A stretch of DNA of 64,000 nt from Solwaraspora sp. WMMD1047 (GCF_029626155.1 NZ_JARUBL010000001.1:5856501-5920500); one strand, 5' to 3'; shown: positions 35,318 to 44,670, counted from the stretch's first letter. Translations and numbers: made by a program. Notes: generated by a model not told the origin, from the letters alone.

Positions 35318-35818
35318 ATGGCATTCCCATCATCGTGGCGGCTCGCTGTGGCCGTCAGCGCGGTGTGCGTACTCGCTGGGTTTTCGGTGGTGAGTCCGGC
35401 CGGCGCGGCGCCGGCGCCGGCCGGCACGCTGATGGCCGACTACCTGGCCGCCCATCCGGGCGGCGTGCCGATCAACGACAACGAGATCAGCTACGGCGGC
35501 GGGGTGTTCATCGTGACCCTTGTCCGGCCGTCGCACAGCGGGTACCTGATCCCGGACTGCCCGTCCGGCTGGTTCTGCTTCTACGACCGGACCGGGTACG
35601 GCTACCCCCGGGGCCGGCTCTCCGACTGCGGCTGGCAGCACCTGGCGAACTGGGCCTGGCAGTACCGGACCGAGTCGGTGCACTACAACATGTCCTCCGG
35701 CCGGACCGCCTTCTACTACGGCAACCAGTGGCTGTTCGAGATCAGCCCGGCCCGGCGGACGATCTCGAACGTGGCCCCCTACCGCAACTACGCCGACCGG
35801 GTGAACCGGATCTGCTGA
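35318..35818 (+). CDS. Secreted peptidase inhibitor family I36-like protein
   Basis: A 166-residue exported protein with a signal peptide (LAVAVSAVCVLAGFSVVSPA, cut near AGAAPAPA). The mature part contains a beta/gamma-crystallin-like unit with paired Cys (DCPSGWFCFYDRTGYGYPRG, DCGW) typical of the I36 family, whose founder SMPI inhibits metalloproteases of Streptomyces. It is rich in Tyr and Trp. An inhibitory role is inferred from the family. ATG 35318 has AGGTGAGG just upstream. Confidence 0.82.
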   Translation: MAFPSSWRLAVAVSAVCVLAGFSVVSPAGAAPAPAGTLMADYLAAHPGGVPINDNEISYGGGVFIVTLVRPSHSGYLIPDCPSGWFCFYDRTGYGYPRGRLSDCGWQHLANWAWQYRTESVHYNMSSGRTAFYYGNQWLFEISPARRTISNVAPYRNYADRVNRIC

Positions 35819-35859
35819 CCGGCGGAACCACGCCAGCTGGAGATCGGTCGGGACCGTCG

Positions 35860-36870
35860 TCAGTCCTGATCAGACTCCTCGTCCTGGTCGCCGAACTCCT
35901 GCATGAGACGCGCGGGCGGCAGGTGCGAGTCCGGGTCCGACGGGCGAGGTCCCTCCGGGCCGTCCGGACCGACCCGAATGAAGGTCTCGACCCGGGTGAC
36001 CCGGCACCGCACGCCCTTCACCTCGAAGTCGTCGGTACGCGGCGGCCGGTGGGCCGCGCGGGCCCGCTGGTAGACCGCCTGGAAGTCCTCCATCGTGGTG
36101 TCCTCGTCCGGCACGAACTCGGGCATGGCGAACGAGCCCGCGTCCCGGGCGGCCTGCGGCGTCGGATACGTCTCGGACGACCGGGGCCGCCAACTGCCCT
36201 CGACGTACCGCCCGATGGTGTAGCCGACCGGGAGCAGCACCACGTTCGGGTGGCTGCGCAACGCCCGGCGGGAGTCCGCGTACACGTCGTCGGCCACGCT
36301 CTTCGGCCGGTAGGAGGCGGAGACCATCTCCATCCGGGCGAGTCCGTCGGTGAGCCCGGTGCCGGCGGCCGGGTCGATGACGAATCCCTCCATCCGGTCG
36401 GTGTACGGCCTCCGCTGGCCCGGCGGGTACGGGTCCGGATCGGTGGGCCGGGGCGGCTCCGGTCCGTCCGGCCCCATCCGGATGAACGGCTGGGCCCGGA
36501 TGATCCGGTAGCGGCGCCCGTTGACGATGGTCTCGTCGATGGCTTCCCAGTCGAGCAGCTCGTAGATCCGCTCGTACTCCGCCCGCTCGGCGGTGTGCTC
36601 GGCGGTCTCCGGGGTCTCGCTGTGCAGCCGGCGGAAGTGCGAGGCGAGGCCGTCGCGGGCGTGCTGCGGCGAGTCGGCGTCGAGCCGCCCGATCCGCCAC
36701 CGGCCGGCGACCTCCGCCGCGAAGCCGTAGGTCGGGGCACTCCACATGATGGTCGGGTAGGCGATCGAGCGGTGCGCAGCGTCCTGCTCGGACACCGCCG
36801 ACACCGGGTCGTCCCGGTGCTCTATCTTGATCAGCAGGTGATCGGGCACGTCGTCGTGGTGATAGACCAT
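35860..36870 (-). CDS. DUF5954 family protein
   Basis: A 336-residue DUF5954 protein, a family found almost only in actinobacteria and without known function. It contains two similar halves: RRYRIIRAQPFIRMGPDGPE and CRVTRVETFIRVGPDGPEGP, each followed by PRPxDPDP, which points to an internal duplication. The start MVYHHDDVPDHLLI at ATG 36870 fits family N-termini; GGAGGG is 14 nt upstream, slightly far. No obvious operon partner. Confidence 0.82.
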   Translation of the reverse strand: MVYHHDDVPDHLLIKIEHRDDPVSAVSEQDAAHRSIAYPTIMWSAPTYGFAAEVAGRWRIGRLDADSPQHARDGLASHFRRLHSETPETAEHTAERAEYERIYELLDWEAIDETIVNGRRYRIIRAQPFIRMGPDGPEPPRPTDPDPYPPGQRRPYTDRMEGFVIDPAAGTGLTDGLARMEMVSASYRPKSVADDVYADSRRALRSHPNVVLLPVGYTIGRYVEGSWRPRSSETYPTPQAARDAGSFAMPEFVPDEDTTMEDFQAVYQRARAAHRPPRTDDFEVKGVRCRVTRVETFIRVGPDGPEGPRPSDPDSHLPPARLMQEFGDQDEESDQD

Positions 36871-37010
36871 GTACCCATGGTGTTCCCTCCACCACCCAAA
36901 CCGCAGCCCCGCCACGACCTCAATTGGCCGGGCGGCGCCCACCTCTCTTGCGGGCGGTTTCCGGGCCGACCCGTCGCAGCTGCCGATACCTGCCGGGTGG
37001 CTCGTCCAGC

Positions 37011-37775
37011 GCCTTGCGAAAGCGTCGGACCGGCAGTCCGCTGATGCCGCCCAGCGTGCTGCGCCGACAGACCTTGCGCACCGCCAACATCCTCGCCGCA
37101 CTGGGCCAGTTCACGCTCTTCCCGATGTTCTTCTTCGTCAGTATCTACCTGCAGGACGTGGTCGGACATTCACCGCTCGGCGCCGGCCCGGGCCTGCTCC
37201 CGCTCTCTCTCCTGGTCATCACGATCGCCGGGGCGGCCGACCGGGTGATCGGTCGGCTGGGTCTGCGTGCCGTCATGGTTGCCGGATTCGTTCTGGTGGC
37301 AACCGGGATGACCTGGCTCGCTGCCGCTCTCTCCGCCCGTGGTGGTTTCGTCTCCGGAGTACTCGGGCCGAGCCTTGTGCTGGCAGTGGGGCTCCCACTG
37401 CTTTCCATCAGCACCAACGTGGCAGCGACCGCTGAGAGCGGGCCGGCGGAGACGGGCCTGGTCGCTGGACTGATCAACACAAGTCAACAGTTCGGGGCGG
37501 TGTTGGGTGTGGCGGTCATGGCCGGCGTGGTGGCCACCCGGGCCGGCTCTCCGGTGGACACCAGGGGCACCGCAGACCCGGCGGCATTGACCGACGGCAT
37601 CAGGTTGGCGTTTCTGGTCGGCGCGGTGGTGGGACTGTTCGCCGCAGCAGTGGCGGCTCGGCTGCGTGACGCGCCCGCCCCGCAACCGAGCAAACGGCCA
37701 CTGACCTCCGTTGAGGGCGCGACGGTGCCAACGGCAGGACCGGGGCAGCCAGTTCGAGAGGGAGATGCGCAATGA
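37011..37775 (+). pseudogene. Truncated MFS (DHA2-type) exporter, C-terminal half
   Basis: About 255 codons matching the last six or so helices of a 14-helix drug/proton antiporter: GQFTLFPMFFFVSIYLQDVV, LGAGPGLLPLSLLVI and GLVAGLINTSQQFGAVLGVA. The N-terminal helices are missing; similarity begins abruptly near 37011. An internal ATG at 37050 (LMPPS) could still give a short protein. Its stop overlaps the start of the next gene (ATGA at 37772), so transcription and coupling may persist. Confidence 0.75.
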
Positions 37776-38689
37776 CCCACGGGAAACCCAGCCGGTACCT
37801 GGTGTTCGGCGCGACCGGCAAGCAGGGCGGGGCGATCGCCCGGGCGCTGTCCATGCAGGGCAAGTCCGTCCGGGGCTTCGCTGCCCGAAGGTCGGCCAGG
37901 GCACTCGTGCCCCTTGCCACCGGTGACCTCGCCGACCCGACCGCCGTAGGTCGGGCATTCGAGGGAATCACCCATGCCGCGGTGACACTGCCACTGGTCT
38001 ACGACCCAGAGCGGGTGGCCACCTTCGCCAACGTGATCGCCGACGCGGCCCGAACGGCCGAGGTACGTCAACTCGTCTACAACACCAACACGCCGCTGCC
38101 ACCAGTCCGCACCGAATACCCCGCCCTCGAGACCCGCCGGGTCGCCGAGGACATTCTCCGGGCCGGTGGGGTACCGATGGTGGTGTTGCGCCCGCCGGTC
38201 TACCTGGAGAATCTGTTCAATCCGGGGGTCGGCGGGGCGTTGATGAGCCAGGGCGTGCTGGCGTACCCACTGCCGGCGGACCGCCGGGTGGCCTGGCTCA
38301 CCCATGCCGACCTGGCGGGCGCCGTCGTCGCGGCTCTGGACCGTCCCGAGCTGGCCGGCTCGACTGTCGACGTCGGCGGGGCCGAGGTGGTCACCGGTCC
38401 GGAGCTGGCCGGGCACTTCTCCGCATCGCTCGGGCGGGAGGTCCGGTATCTTCCACTCGAAGTCGACGCCTTCGAGCAGGGCCTGAGCCAGGCGCTCGGC
38501 GCCGAGGCCGCCGACGCCGTCACCGGGCTCTACCGGTTCGCAGGTACCGACGCCGGGCGGCACCTGTTCGACCTGGATCCGACGGTTCTATCCGAGACAT
38601 TCGGCGTGGCGGCGACGCCGATCGCCAGCTGGGTCGCGGCCCAGCCATGGCGCCGATGGTCGGCGGTCCCGACCAGCGATCCCGGCTGA
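37772..38689 (+). CDS. NmrA-like NAD(P)-binding protein
   Basis: A 305-residue atypical short-chain dehydrogenase of the NmrA/HSCARG group. The dinucleotide-binding Gly motif is FGATGKQGGAIARAL near the N-terminus; VLRPPVYLENLFNPG and WLTHADLAGAVVAAL are family features. The usual catalytic Tyr-x3-Lys is not evident, so it is more likely a redox sensor or isomerase-like protein than a classical dehydrogenase. ATG 37772 overlaps the MFS remnant stop by 4 nt. Confidence 0.87.
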   Translation: MTHGKPSRYLVFGATGKQGGAIARALSMQGKSVRGFAARRSARALVPLATGDLADPTAVGRAFEGITHAAVTLPLVYDPERVATFANVIADAARTAEVRQLVYNTNTPLPPVRTEYPALETRRVAEDILRAGGVPMVVLRPPVYLENLFNPGVGGALMSQGVLAYPLPADRRVAWLTHADLAGAVVAALDRPELAGSTVDVGGAEVVTGPELAGHFSASLGREVRYLPLEVDAFEQGLSQALGAEAADAVTGLYRFAGTDAGRHLFDLDPTVLSETFGVAATPIASWVAAQPWRRWSAVPTSDPG

Positions 38690-38755
38690 AGCCCTTCGAC
38701 ATCGTCGGGTGGCCCGATGGTCTGCCCGCGCAGACGTCCGGGTCACCTGGTCGGA

Positions 38756-39157
38756 TCAGCAGATGTGGTAGCCGTGCTGCTGGGCGGCCTGCTCGTTGAA
38801 GGCCGCGAACTGCCCGACCCACGCGGTGACCTGGTCCTCGCCCGGATGCTCGTCGTAGAAGGAGAGCAACTCACCCACGACGTCGGTCTCGAGCGCGGCG
38901 CGCAGCCGCCGGGCGACGAACGCCGACTCGGCCGCCGTGATGTGGCCCTCGTTGAACTGGAAGCGCCGCGCCGGCAGGGTCAGGTCGGTGGTCTCCAGGC
39001 CGGGGGTCTCCAGCACCTGCTGGTAGCCGTCGCCGGCCAGCACCCCGGCCTCGATCATGATCAGTCGGACGTAGGTCATCTGCTCGCTGTTGAACGCGCA
39101 CGGCGTGCTGGCGTAGCTTCCGTCGATCGGCGGGTCGAAGCTGAATGCGTATCCCAT
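38756..39157 (-). CDS. Hypothetical protein (133 aa)
   Basis: A soluble, acidic, largely helical 133-residue protein that I do not recognise. Features are an aromatic N-terminus (MGYAFSFDPPIDGSYAS), a helix EQMTYVRLIMIEAGVLAG, the segment RRFQFNEGHITAAESAFVAR and a C-terminal GYHIC. The protein ends at 38756, convergent with the NmrA gene. ATG 39157 is the only good start. Confidence 0.65.
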   Translation of the reverse strand: MGYAFSFDPPIDGSYASTPCAFNSEQMTYVRLIMIEAGVLAGDGYQQVLETPGLETTDLTLPARRFQFNEGHITAAESAFVARRLRAALETDVVGELLSFYDEHPGEDQVTAWVGQFAAFNEQAAQQHGYHIC

Positions 39158-39211
39158 GATCGCGCACGATAGTGCCGCCGGGCGACAGTCCTGACCGGAG
39201 CCGGCGGTCGG

Positions 39212-40153
39212 TTACGTCGGCCGGCGGAAGGTCCGGCGGTAGGTGTCGGGTGGGACGCCGAGCTGCTGGCTGAAGTGGCGGCGCAGCGTGGTGGCGGTGC
39301 CCATGCCGGTGCGCGCCGCGATCTGCTCGACGCTGAGGTCGGAGGTCTCCAGCAGCTCCTGCGCGCGGCGCACCCGCTGGGTCAGCAGCCAGCGCAGCGG
39401 GCTCATCCCGGTGACCGCGTTGAAGTGCCGGGCGAGGTTGCGGGGGCTCATCCCGGCGCGGGCCGCGAGATCCCGCACGGTCAAGGGGTGCTCGACGCGT
39501 TCCAGCGCCCAGGGCAGCAGGTCGGCGAGCACATGGTCGGGACCGTACCCGACGGCGGCGGGGATGAACTGCGCCTGGCCCCCGGGGCGATGCGGGGGGA
39601 CCACGAGGCTGCGCGCGAGGGCGTTGGCCACCGCCGTCCCGTGGTCGGTGCGGACCAGATGCAGGCAGAGGTCCATGCCGGCGGCCTTGCCGGCGGAGGT
39701 CAGCACGTCGCCGTCGTCGATGTAGAGCACATCGGCGTCGACGCGCACCGCCGGGTACCGGTCGTGCAGCAGCGCGGTGTGTGCCCAGTGGGTGGTCGCC
39801 CGCCGGCCGTCGAGCAGTCCCGCCTCGGCCAGCACGAAGGCGCCGGTGCAGAGCGACGCCACCCGGGCGCCGGCCCGGTGGGCGGTGCGCACCGCGTCCA
39901 CAAGCGCCGGTGCCGGCGGGTCGGCGGGGTCGCGGCAGGACGGGACGATGACGGTGTGGGCGCTGGTGAGCGCCGCCAGGCCGGGCCGGACAGCCGCCCG
40001 CAGCCAGCCGCCGACCCGCGCACCGTCCTCGCCGCAGAGGACGAGGTCGTACCAGGGGTCGGCGAGCCCTCGGTCGACGCCGAAGACCTCGCAGGCGGCG
40101 GCGAGCTCGAAGAGCGGGGTGCCGTCCAGGACGGCCAGCGCGACGGTGGCCAT
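39212..40153 (-). CDS. GlxA-type AraC family regulator with DJ-1/PfpI domain
   Basis: A 313-residue regulator. Residues 1-190 have the DJ-1/PfpI fold with the nucleophile-elbow Cys in VASLCTGAFVLAEAGLLDGR, a domain often used for ligand sensing. The C-terminus is an AraC-type double helix-turn-helix (VRDLAARAGMSPRNLARHFN and VEQIAARTGMGTATTLRRHF). ATG 40153 is the start. It is divergent from the saccharopine-dehydrogenase-like gene at 40224, which it may control. Confidence 0.92.
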   Translation of the reverse strand: MATVALAVLDGTPLFELAAACEVFGVDRGLADPWYDLVLCGEDGARVGGWLRAAVRPGLAALTSAHTVIVPSCRDPADPPAPALVDAVRTAHRAGARVASLCTGAFVLAEAGLLDGRRATTHWAHTALLHDRYPAVRVDADVLYIDDGDVLTSAGKAAGMDLCLHLVRTDHGTAVANALARSLVVPPHRPGGQAQFIPAAVGYGPDHVLADLLPWALERVEHPLTVRDLAARAGMSPRNLARHFNAVTGMSPLRWLLTQRVRRAQELLETSDLSVEQIAARTGMGTATTLRRHFSQQLGVPPDTYRRTFRRPT

Positions 40154-40223
40154 GTCCGAAACTGTACGGGAGCCGTCGTTGTGGACGCTGGTTGTGTCGA
40201 TCAGGGCGGGGCACGCTGTGCCC

Positions 40224-41213
40224 ATGAACGAGCGGGTTGCGGTGTTGGGCGCCACGGGCCACACGGGGGGCTTCGTGGTGTCCGAGCTTCGGCGGCGGGG
40301 TATGACGCCGGTCCCCTGCGGTCGCGGTACCGACCTGGGTGCCACGTTCCGCCACGCCGACGCGGTGATCAACTGCGCCGGCCCGTTCGCGGTCACCGCC
40401 GCACCGACGATCGAAGCCGCGGTCCGCGCCGGGATTCCGTACCTCGACGTGACCGCGGAGGTCGAGGTGGTGGCGGAGACGTTCGCCGGCCGGGCCGGGG
40501 CCGGTGTGCCCATCGTGCCGGCGGTCGGGTTCTACGGCGGGCTGGCGGACCTGCTCGCCACCGCCGCGATGCGCGACTGGTCGGCCGCCGACAACCTGAC
40601 CATCGCGTACGCCCTCAGTGGTTGGCGCCCCACGCCCGGCACCCGGGCGACCGGCCGGGTCTCCGCGCAGCGGCGCGGCGGTCGGCGGATCGTCCACGCC
40701 GGCGGTGGGCTGCGGCACCGCGACGGCGACGCGCCGTACACCGAATGGGCCTTCCCCGCGCCGGTGGGTACCCGGCCGGTGGTCGGCGAGTTCACCACGG
40801 CGGACAGCGTCACGATCCCGACGCATCTGGAGACGCCGGAGATCGCCACGTTCATGTCCCGCAACGCCGTCGACGATCTCCGCTCCCCCGACCCGTCGGG
40901 TCCGGTGGCGGTCGACGCGCGGGGTCGCTCGGCGCAGACCTTCCTGGTCGAGGTCGTCGCGCGGTCGGGCGGTGGCGAGCGGCGCGCGGTGGCGAGCGGC
41001 CGCGACATCTACGCGGTCACCGCGCCGCTGGTGGTGGAGGCGGCCGCCCGGATCCTGGCCGGTTCGGGCGACGCCCCGGGGGTCGCGTCGGTGGGCGCGC
41101 GCTTCGACCCGGTGGACTTCCTCGGCTCACTGAGCCCACGGCACCTGACCTTCGGTCGGCCGGCTACGCATCCGACATCGTTGACAGTCTCCCGGGGTCC
41201 GGCCGACACTTGA
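40224..41213 (+). CDS. Saccharopine dehydrogenase-like NAD(P)-binding protein
   Basis: A 329-residue oxidoreductase-like protein with a Rossmann motif VLGATGHTGGFVVSELRRRG and the family segment ADAVINCAGPFAVTAAPTIE then AGIPYLDVTAEVEV. It resembles the saccharopine-dehydrogenase/trans-acting enoyl reductase group; the substrate is unknown. ATG 40224 is the start. Shares a 70-nt divergent control region with the GlxA-type regulator. Confidence 0.88.
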   Translation: MNERVAVLGATGHTGGFVVSELRRRGMTPVPCGRGTDLGATFRHADAVINCAGPFAVTAAPTIEAAVRAGIPYLDVTAEVEVVAETFAGRAGAGVPIVPAVGFYGGLADLLATAAMRDWSAADNLTIAYALSGWRPTPGTRATGRVSAQRRGGRRIVHAGGGLRHRDGDAPYTEWAFPAPVGTRPVVGEFTTADSVTIPTHLETPEIATFMSRNAVDDLRSPDPSGPVAVDARGRSAQTFLVEVVARSGGGERRAVASGRDIYAVTAPLVVEAAARILAGSGDAPGVASVGARFDPVDFLGSLSPRHLTFGRPATHPTSLTVSRGPADT

Positions 41214-41274
41214 CCGAACAATTATCGATGGCCGTCGATTGCCTATCGAGCGGGCGGCCGGGAGGAGGGCCGCG

Positions 41275-42000
41275 ATGAGCGAGACACCCGACATCGGATC
41301 GCCGGTCAGCCGGCGCGACCGACGCGGCCGGGTCCGGCTGGCGGTGGGAGCCGCCTGCGCGACGCTGTTGGCGATCACGGTGACCGCGTCGGCCCCGGCC
41401 GCCCACGCCGAGACGCACCCGACCCGCCCGGTGATCAACACCAACCAGACCGGTGAGCACGGCGGCTACTTCTACGCCTTCTGGAAGGACAGCGGCGACG
41501 CCGCCATGACACTCGGTCCGGGCGGCCAGTACAGCTCCGCCTGGAACACCTCCACCAACAACTGGTTCGGCGGCAAGGGCTGGGCGACCGGCGACCGGCG
41601 GACCGTGCACTACCGCAGCACCTTCAACCCGAACGGCACCGCGTACCTCGCCCTCTACGGGTACATGACGGACCCGCTCGTCGAGTACTACATCATGGAG
41701 AGCTGGGGCATCTACCGGCCGACCGGCACCCTGATGGGAACCGTCGTCACCGACGGCGGCGTATACGACATCTACCGCGCGATGCGCTACGGCCCGCCCG
41801 GCGCCCCGATCCACTACCAGTACTACAACATCCGGCAGCAGAAGCGGACCAGCGGCTCCATCGACACCGGCGCCCACTTCGACGCGTGGGCCGACGCCGG
41901 CATGACCTTCGGCGCCAAGATGGGCTACATGATCATGGCGACCGAGGGCTATCAGAGCAGCGGATCGTCAAACGTCTGGGTGTACGGATCCCCCAGGTAG
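41275..42000 (+). CDS. Secreted endo-1,4-beta-xylanase (GH11)
   Basis: A 241-residue secreted xylanase of glycoside hydrolase family 11 that cuts the xylan backbone. A twin-Arg-like N-terminus (SRRDRRGRVRLAVGAACATL) and cleavage near AHAET precede the catalytic jelly roll. The nucleophile Glu is in VEYYIMESWG and the acid/base Glu in IMATEGYQSSGSSNV; the thumb region lies between at about RAMRYGPPG. No binding module is attached. GGAGGAGG at 41261-41268 sets ATG 41275. The 3' end overlaps the convergent esterase gene by 33 nt. Confidence 0.93.
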   Translation: MSETPDIGSPVSRRDRRGRVRLAVGAACATLLAITVTASAPAAHAETHPTRPVINTNQTGEHGGYFYAFWKDSGDAAMTLGPGGQYSSAWNTSTNNWFGGKGWATGDRRTVHYRSTFNPNGTAYLALYGYMTDPLVEYYIMESWGIYRPTGTLMGTVVTDGGVYDIYRAMRYGPPGAPIHYQYYNIRQQKRTSGSIDTGAHFDAWADAGMTFGAKMGYMIMATEGYQSSGSSNVWVYGSPR

Positions 42001-42960
42001 CCCGGATCGGGCCGGATGGAGGTGGTCGCGCAGGAAGGCGGCCACCTCCCGCCGCGCCGGTCGGGCCGCCGGCACCAGACCCGGCGTACTCAGGAAGGTG
42101 TGGGTGGCCTTCTCATAGCAGGACAGCCGCGCGTCGACCCCCTCGGCGCGGAGCCGGTCGGCGTACCGGCTGCCCTGGTCGGCCAGCGGGTCCAGCGCGG
42201 CGGTGACCACCAGCGCCGGGGGCAGCCCGGCCAGGCTGTCGAACTTGATCGGGGAGACATCGCGCGGGTCGAGGCCGGGCGGCAGGCTCAGCTTGCGGGT
42301 CGCCAGCAGCCGGGACATCGGCAGGGTGGGATTGTCGGCGTTCTCCGTCATCGAGGCGTACCCGGTCATGCTCTCGGTCCAGTCCGTACCCGGGTAGAGC
42401 AGCGCCTGGGCGCGCAGCGACGGTCCGTCCTTCCGCGCACGCAGCGCGACGAGCGCGGCGATCGTGCCACCCGCGCTCTCGCCCAGGACCGCGACGGCCG
42501 TGGGATCAACACCCCAGCCGGCGGCGTCGTCGACGAGCCGGGCCACGGTGTCGTAGCCGTCCTCGACCGGTAGGGGCAGCGGGTGTTCCGGGGCCAGGCG
42601 GTACTCCACCGAGACCACCACCGCCGGGCACCGGGCCGCCAGGTGGCTGTTGAGCCAGTCGTTCTGAGCGGCGGTGCCCGCGAAAAACCCACCACCATGG
42701 AACGAGACCACCAGCGGCAGGTCGCGCCGCACATGCTTCGGACGGTGTACGCGCAGCGTCAGCCGACGACCCGGCAGGTCGATCGCGGTCTCCTCGATGC
42801 GCGTCCAGCGGTCCGGCCGACCGGTGATGATCCGCGCGGCGGGCGAGGACGCCGCCCGGTTGGCCCGGTCCCGCGCGGCGATCACCTGGTCGTCGGTCAT
42901 GGCCGCCCAGTCCTGGGAGTCCCGCAGGATCCGGGTACGAAGTGGCGCCTTGCCTCTCAT
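41968..42960 (-). CDS. Alpha/beta hydrolase, hormone-sensitive-lipase-type esterase
   Basis: A 330-residue esterase/lipase of the HSL family. The oxyanion motif is VSFHGGGFFAG, the nucleophile Ser is in VLGESAGGTIAAL, the acid is in AALDPLADQG and the His in YEKATHTFL. It is predicted intracellular, with no signal peptide. Its end overlaps the xylanase gene tail to tail by 33 bases, so antisense effects are possible, but a role in xylan deacetylation is only speculation. Confidence 0.92.
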   Translation of the reverse strand: MRGKAPLRTRILRDSQDWAAMTDDQVIAARDRANRAASSPAARIITGRPDRWTRIEETAIDLPGRRLTLRVHRPKHVRRDLPLVVSFHGGGFFAGTAAQNDWLNSHLAARCPAVVVSVEYRLAPEHPLPLPVEDGYDTVARLVDDAAGWGVDPTAVAVLGESAGGTIAALVALRARKDGPSLRAQALLYPGTDWTESMTGYASMTENADNPTLPMSRLLATRKLSLPPGLDPRDVSPIKFDSLAGLPPALVVTAALDPLADQGSRYADRLRAEGVDARLSCYEKATHTFLSTPGLVPAARPARREVAAFLRDHLHPARSGLPGGSVHPDV

Positions 42961-43097
42961 GCTCTCCTCCGGGGTGCAGGCGATGAGAGCACTGTCCCGC
43001 GCGGGGCCGACCGGCGGCTTGGACGAATGTCAGCCGCCGGCCCGGGTCGGCAGGCGATCGGACGAGCGTCGGGTGTGGCCGGCGCGCCGGTCCGGCG

Positions 43098-43937
43098 TCA
43101 CGGACGCCCCGGCCAGGCGACGTCGTCGACGGCGAGGAACGGCGCGCGGGCCACCCTGGTCGGCGTGGCGCCGGTGAAGGTCATCACCTCGCGGTGCAGG
43201 TGGGACTGGTCGGCGTACCCGCTCTCCGCCGCCACCGCCGCGGCGGGGTGGCCGGCGGCCAGGCGGTGCGCCGCGTTGTCGAACCGGATGAGCTGGGCGG
43301 CGCGCTTGGGGGTGAGACCCACCTGCGACCGGAACCGGGACCAGAGCCGTTTGCGGCTCCACCCGACCTCGGCCGCCAGCCGGTCGACCCGCACCTGCCC
43401 CCGGCCGGCCACCATCCGCCGCCAGCAGTGGCCGACCTCCGGATCGACCGCACGGCCCGTCTCGTACCGCCGGGCCAGCTCCGTCCCGGCGATCGCGAAC
43501 CGCTCGTCCCAGGACCGGGCCGCGCGCAGCCGCTCGTCGATCCGGGCGGCGTCGCGCCCCCAGAGGTCGCCGAGGGTCGTCACCGTTCCGCTCAGCTCCG
43601 GCGCCGCGCCGAGGACGGCGTACGCGAAAATGGGTGACAATCGCACCTGTAGGCACTCGAAGCTGCCGGCCTGGCCTCGCCCGCGGGCGCCGGGGGGCGG
43701 CGCGAGCCCGGCGGCGACGGACCCCCGGTGCTGCCGACCACCGCCGTCGTCGACGACGAGGGGCCGGTCGCCGAGGTCGAAGAGCAGCATCAACGCGGGA
43801 TGCGGCACGACCTCGACCTCGACCGGGTCATCGGCCCGGTCACTGAACCCGGCCATGGTGATCCCCGCCGGCCGGCCGGACCGCGCCGGCACCGCGATCT
43901 CCCAGGCCGGCCCACCGTCCGCCCGCACGGGTTGCAC
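43098..43937 (-). CDS. AraC family transcriptional regulator
   Basis: A 279-residue AraC-type regulator with an N-terminal ~150-residue cupin-like part (VEVVPHPALMLLFDLGDRPL) and a C-terminal DNA-binding domain (VDRLAAEVGWSRKRLWSRFR, then AAAVAAESGYADQSHLHREV). The second recognition helix GYADQSHLHREV with the following FTGATPTRV is standard. It is divergent from the lipoprotein gene at 44023 and 137 nt from the esterase start; its targets are unknown. Confidence 0.9.
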   Translation of the reverse strand: MQPVRADGGPAWEIAVPARSGRPAGITMAGFSDRADDPVEVEVVPHPALMLLFDLGDRPLVVDDGGGRQHRGSVAAGLAPPPGARGRGQAGSFECLQVRLSPIFAYAVLGAAPELSGTVTTLGDLWGRDAARIDERLRAARSWDERFAIAGTELARRYETGRAVDPEVGHCWRRMVAGRGQVRVDRLAAEVGWSRKRLWSRFRSQVGLTPKRAAQLIRFDNAAHRLAAGHPAAAVAAESGYADQSHLHREVMTFTGATPTRVARAPFLAVDDVAWPGRP

Positions 43938-44022
43938 CCGACGATGGTACGGGGCGTCGGCCGCTGGGGTTCTCTCCTACCATTGCGGTCGCACTCCTAA
44001 CCGGACGCTCGGAGGCCCCGCG

Positions 44023-44670
44023 ATGGCGAGATCCGTAACCCGAGTCGGCACAGCTCTGTTCATCACGGCGCTGCTCGCGGCGTGCGGCGGCGAGGAACCC
44101 GGGTCCGGATCGTCGGCCGTGTCCACCCCGCCGGCCGCCCCCTCGCCGACGGTCGCGGCGAGCACCGCCCCGCCACCGTTCACCGCCGAGGAGGTCAACG
44201 ACTTCGGAGAGCTGTGCGGCTCCGACGAGCACCGGGCAACGCCCTCCCGGCCGTACGCCGGGCCCGGGCCGCACCCGATCGTCGTCTTCGGCAAGGACGC
44301 CGACCACGTCGACTACCAGCGGGACTACCTGGTGAGCCGCGACGAGGCCGCGTTCGACCCGGAGGACCCGGCGGACGTCTCGCTGCTGGCCTGCATCACC
44401 GGGGCGAAGACCGGCAAGCGGGTCGGCACCTGCCGGTACCAGACCGACAGCGGCACGAAGAGCGTTGAGGTGGAGGGGCAGCGCTTCACCATCGACGTCT
44501 TCGCCCTGGACACCGGCGAGCGGGTGGGGCGGGAGACCTTCCAGGCGGACTTCTGCCCACCGGGGCTGGTGACGCTCGGCGGCGGCGACGTCCCGAAGCG
44601 GATGTACTCCACCATGACGATCGACCACCGCGCCAAGACCGTCGACCGGTACGTCACCGGCCCGGCCTGA
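44023..44670 (+). CDS. Lipoprotein of unknown function
   Basis: A 215-residue exported lipoprotein: signal peptide with lipobox ALLAACGG, a Ser/Pro/Thr-rich spacer, and a ~150-residue domain with Cys pairs (GELCGSDEH, LACITGAKT, GTCRYQTDS, DFCPPG). The C-terminal part, RYTV-like strands with VDRYVTGPA, looks beta-rich. Family not recognised. ATG 44023 follows GGAGG. Confidence 0.8.
   Translation: MARSVTRVGTALFITALLAACGGEEPGSGSSAVSTPPAAPSPTVAASTAPPPFTAEEVNDFGELCGSDEHRATPSRPYAGPGPHPIVVFGKDADHVDYQRDYLVSRDEAAFDPEDPADVSLLACITGAKTGKRVGTCRYQTDSGTKSVEVEGQRFTIDVFALDTGERVGRETFQADFCPPGLVTLGGGDVPKRMYSTMTIDHRAKTVDRYVTGPA

Noticed and set aside
39275-41278. A 667-codon plus-strand frame
   Set aside because: It runs antisense to the GlxA-type regulator and then out of frame through the saccharopine-dehydrogenase-like gene; no protein features.
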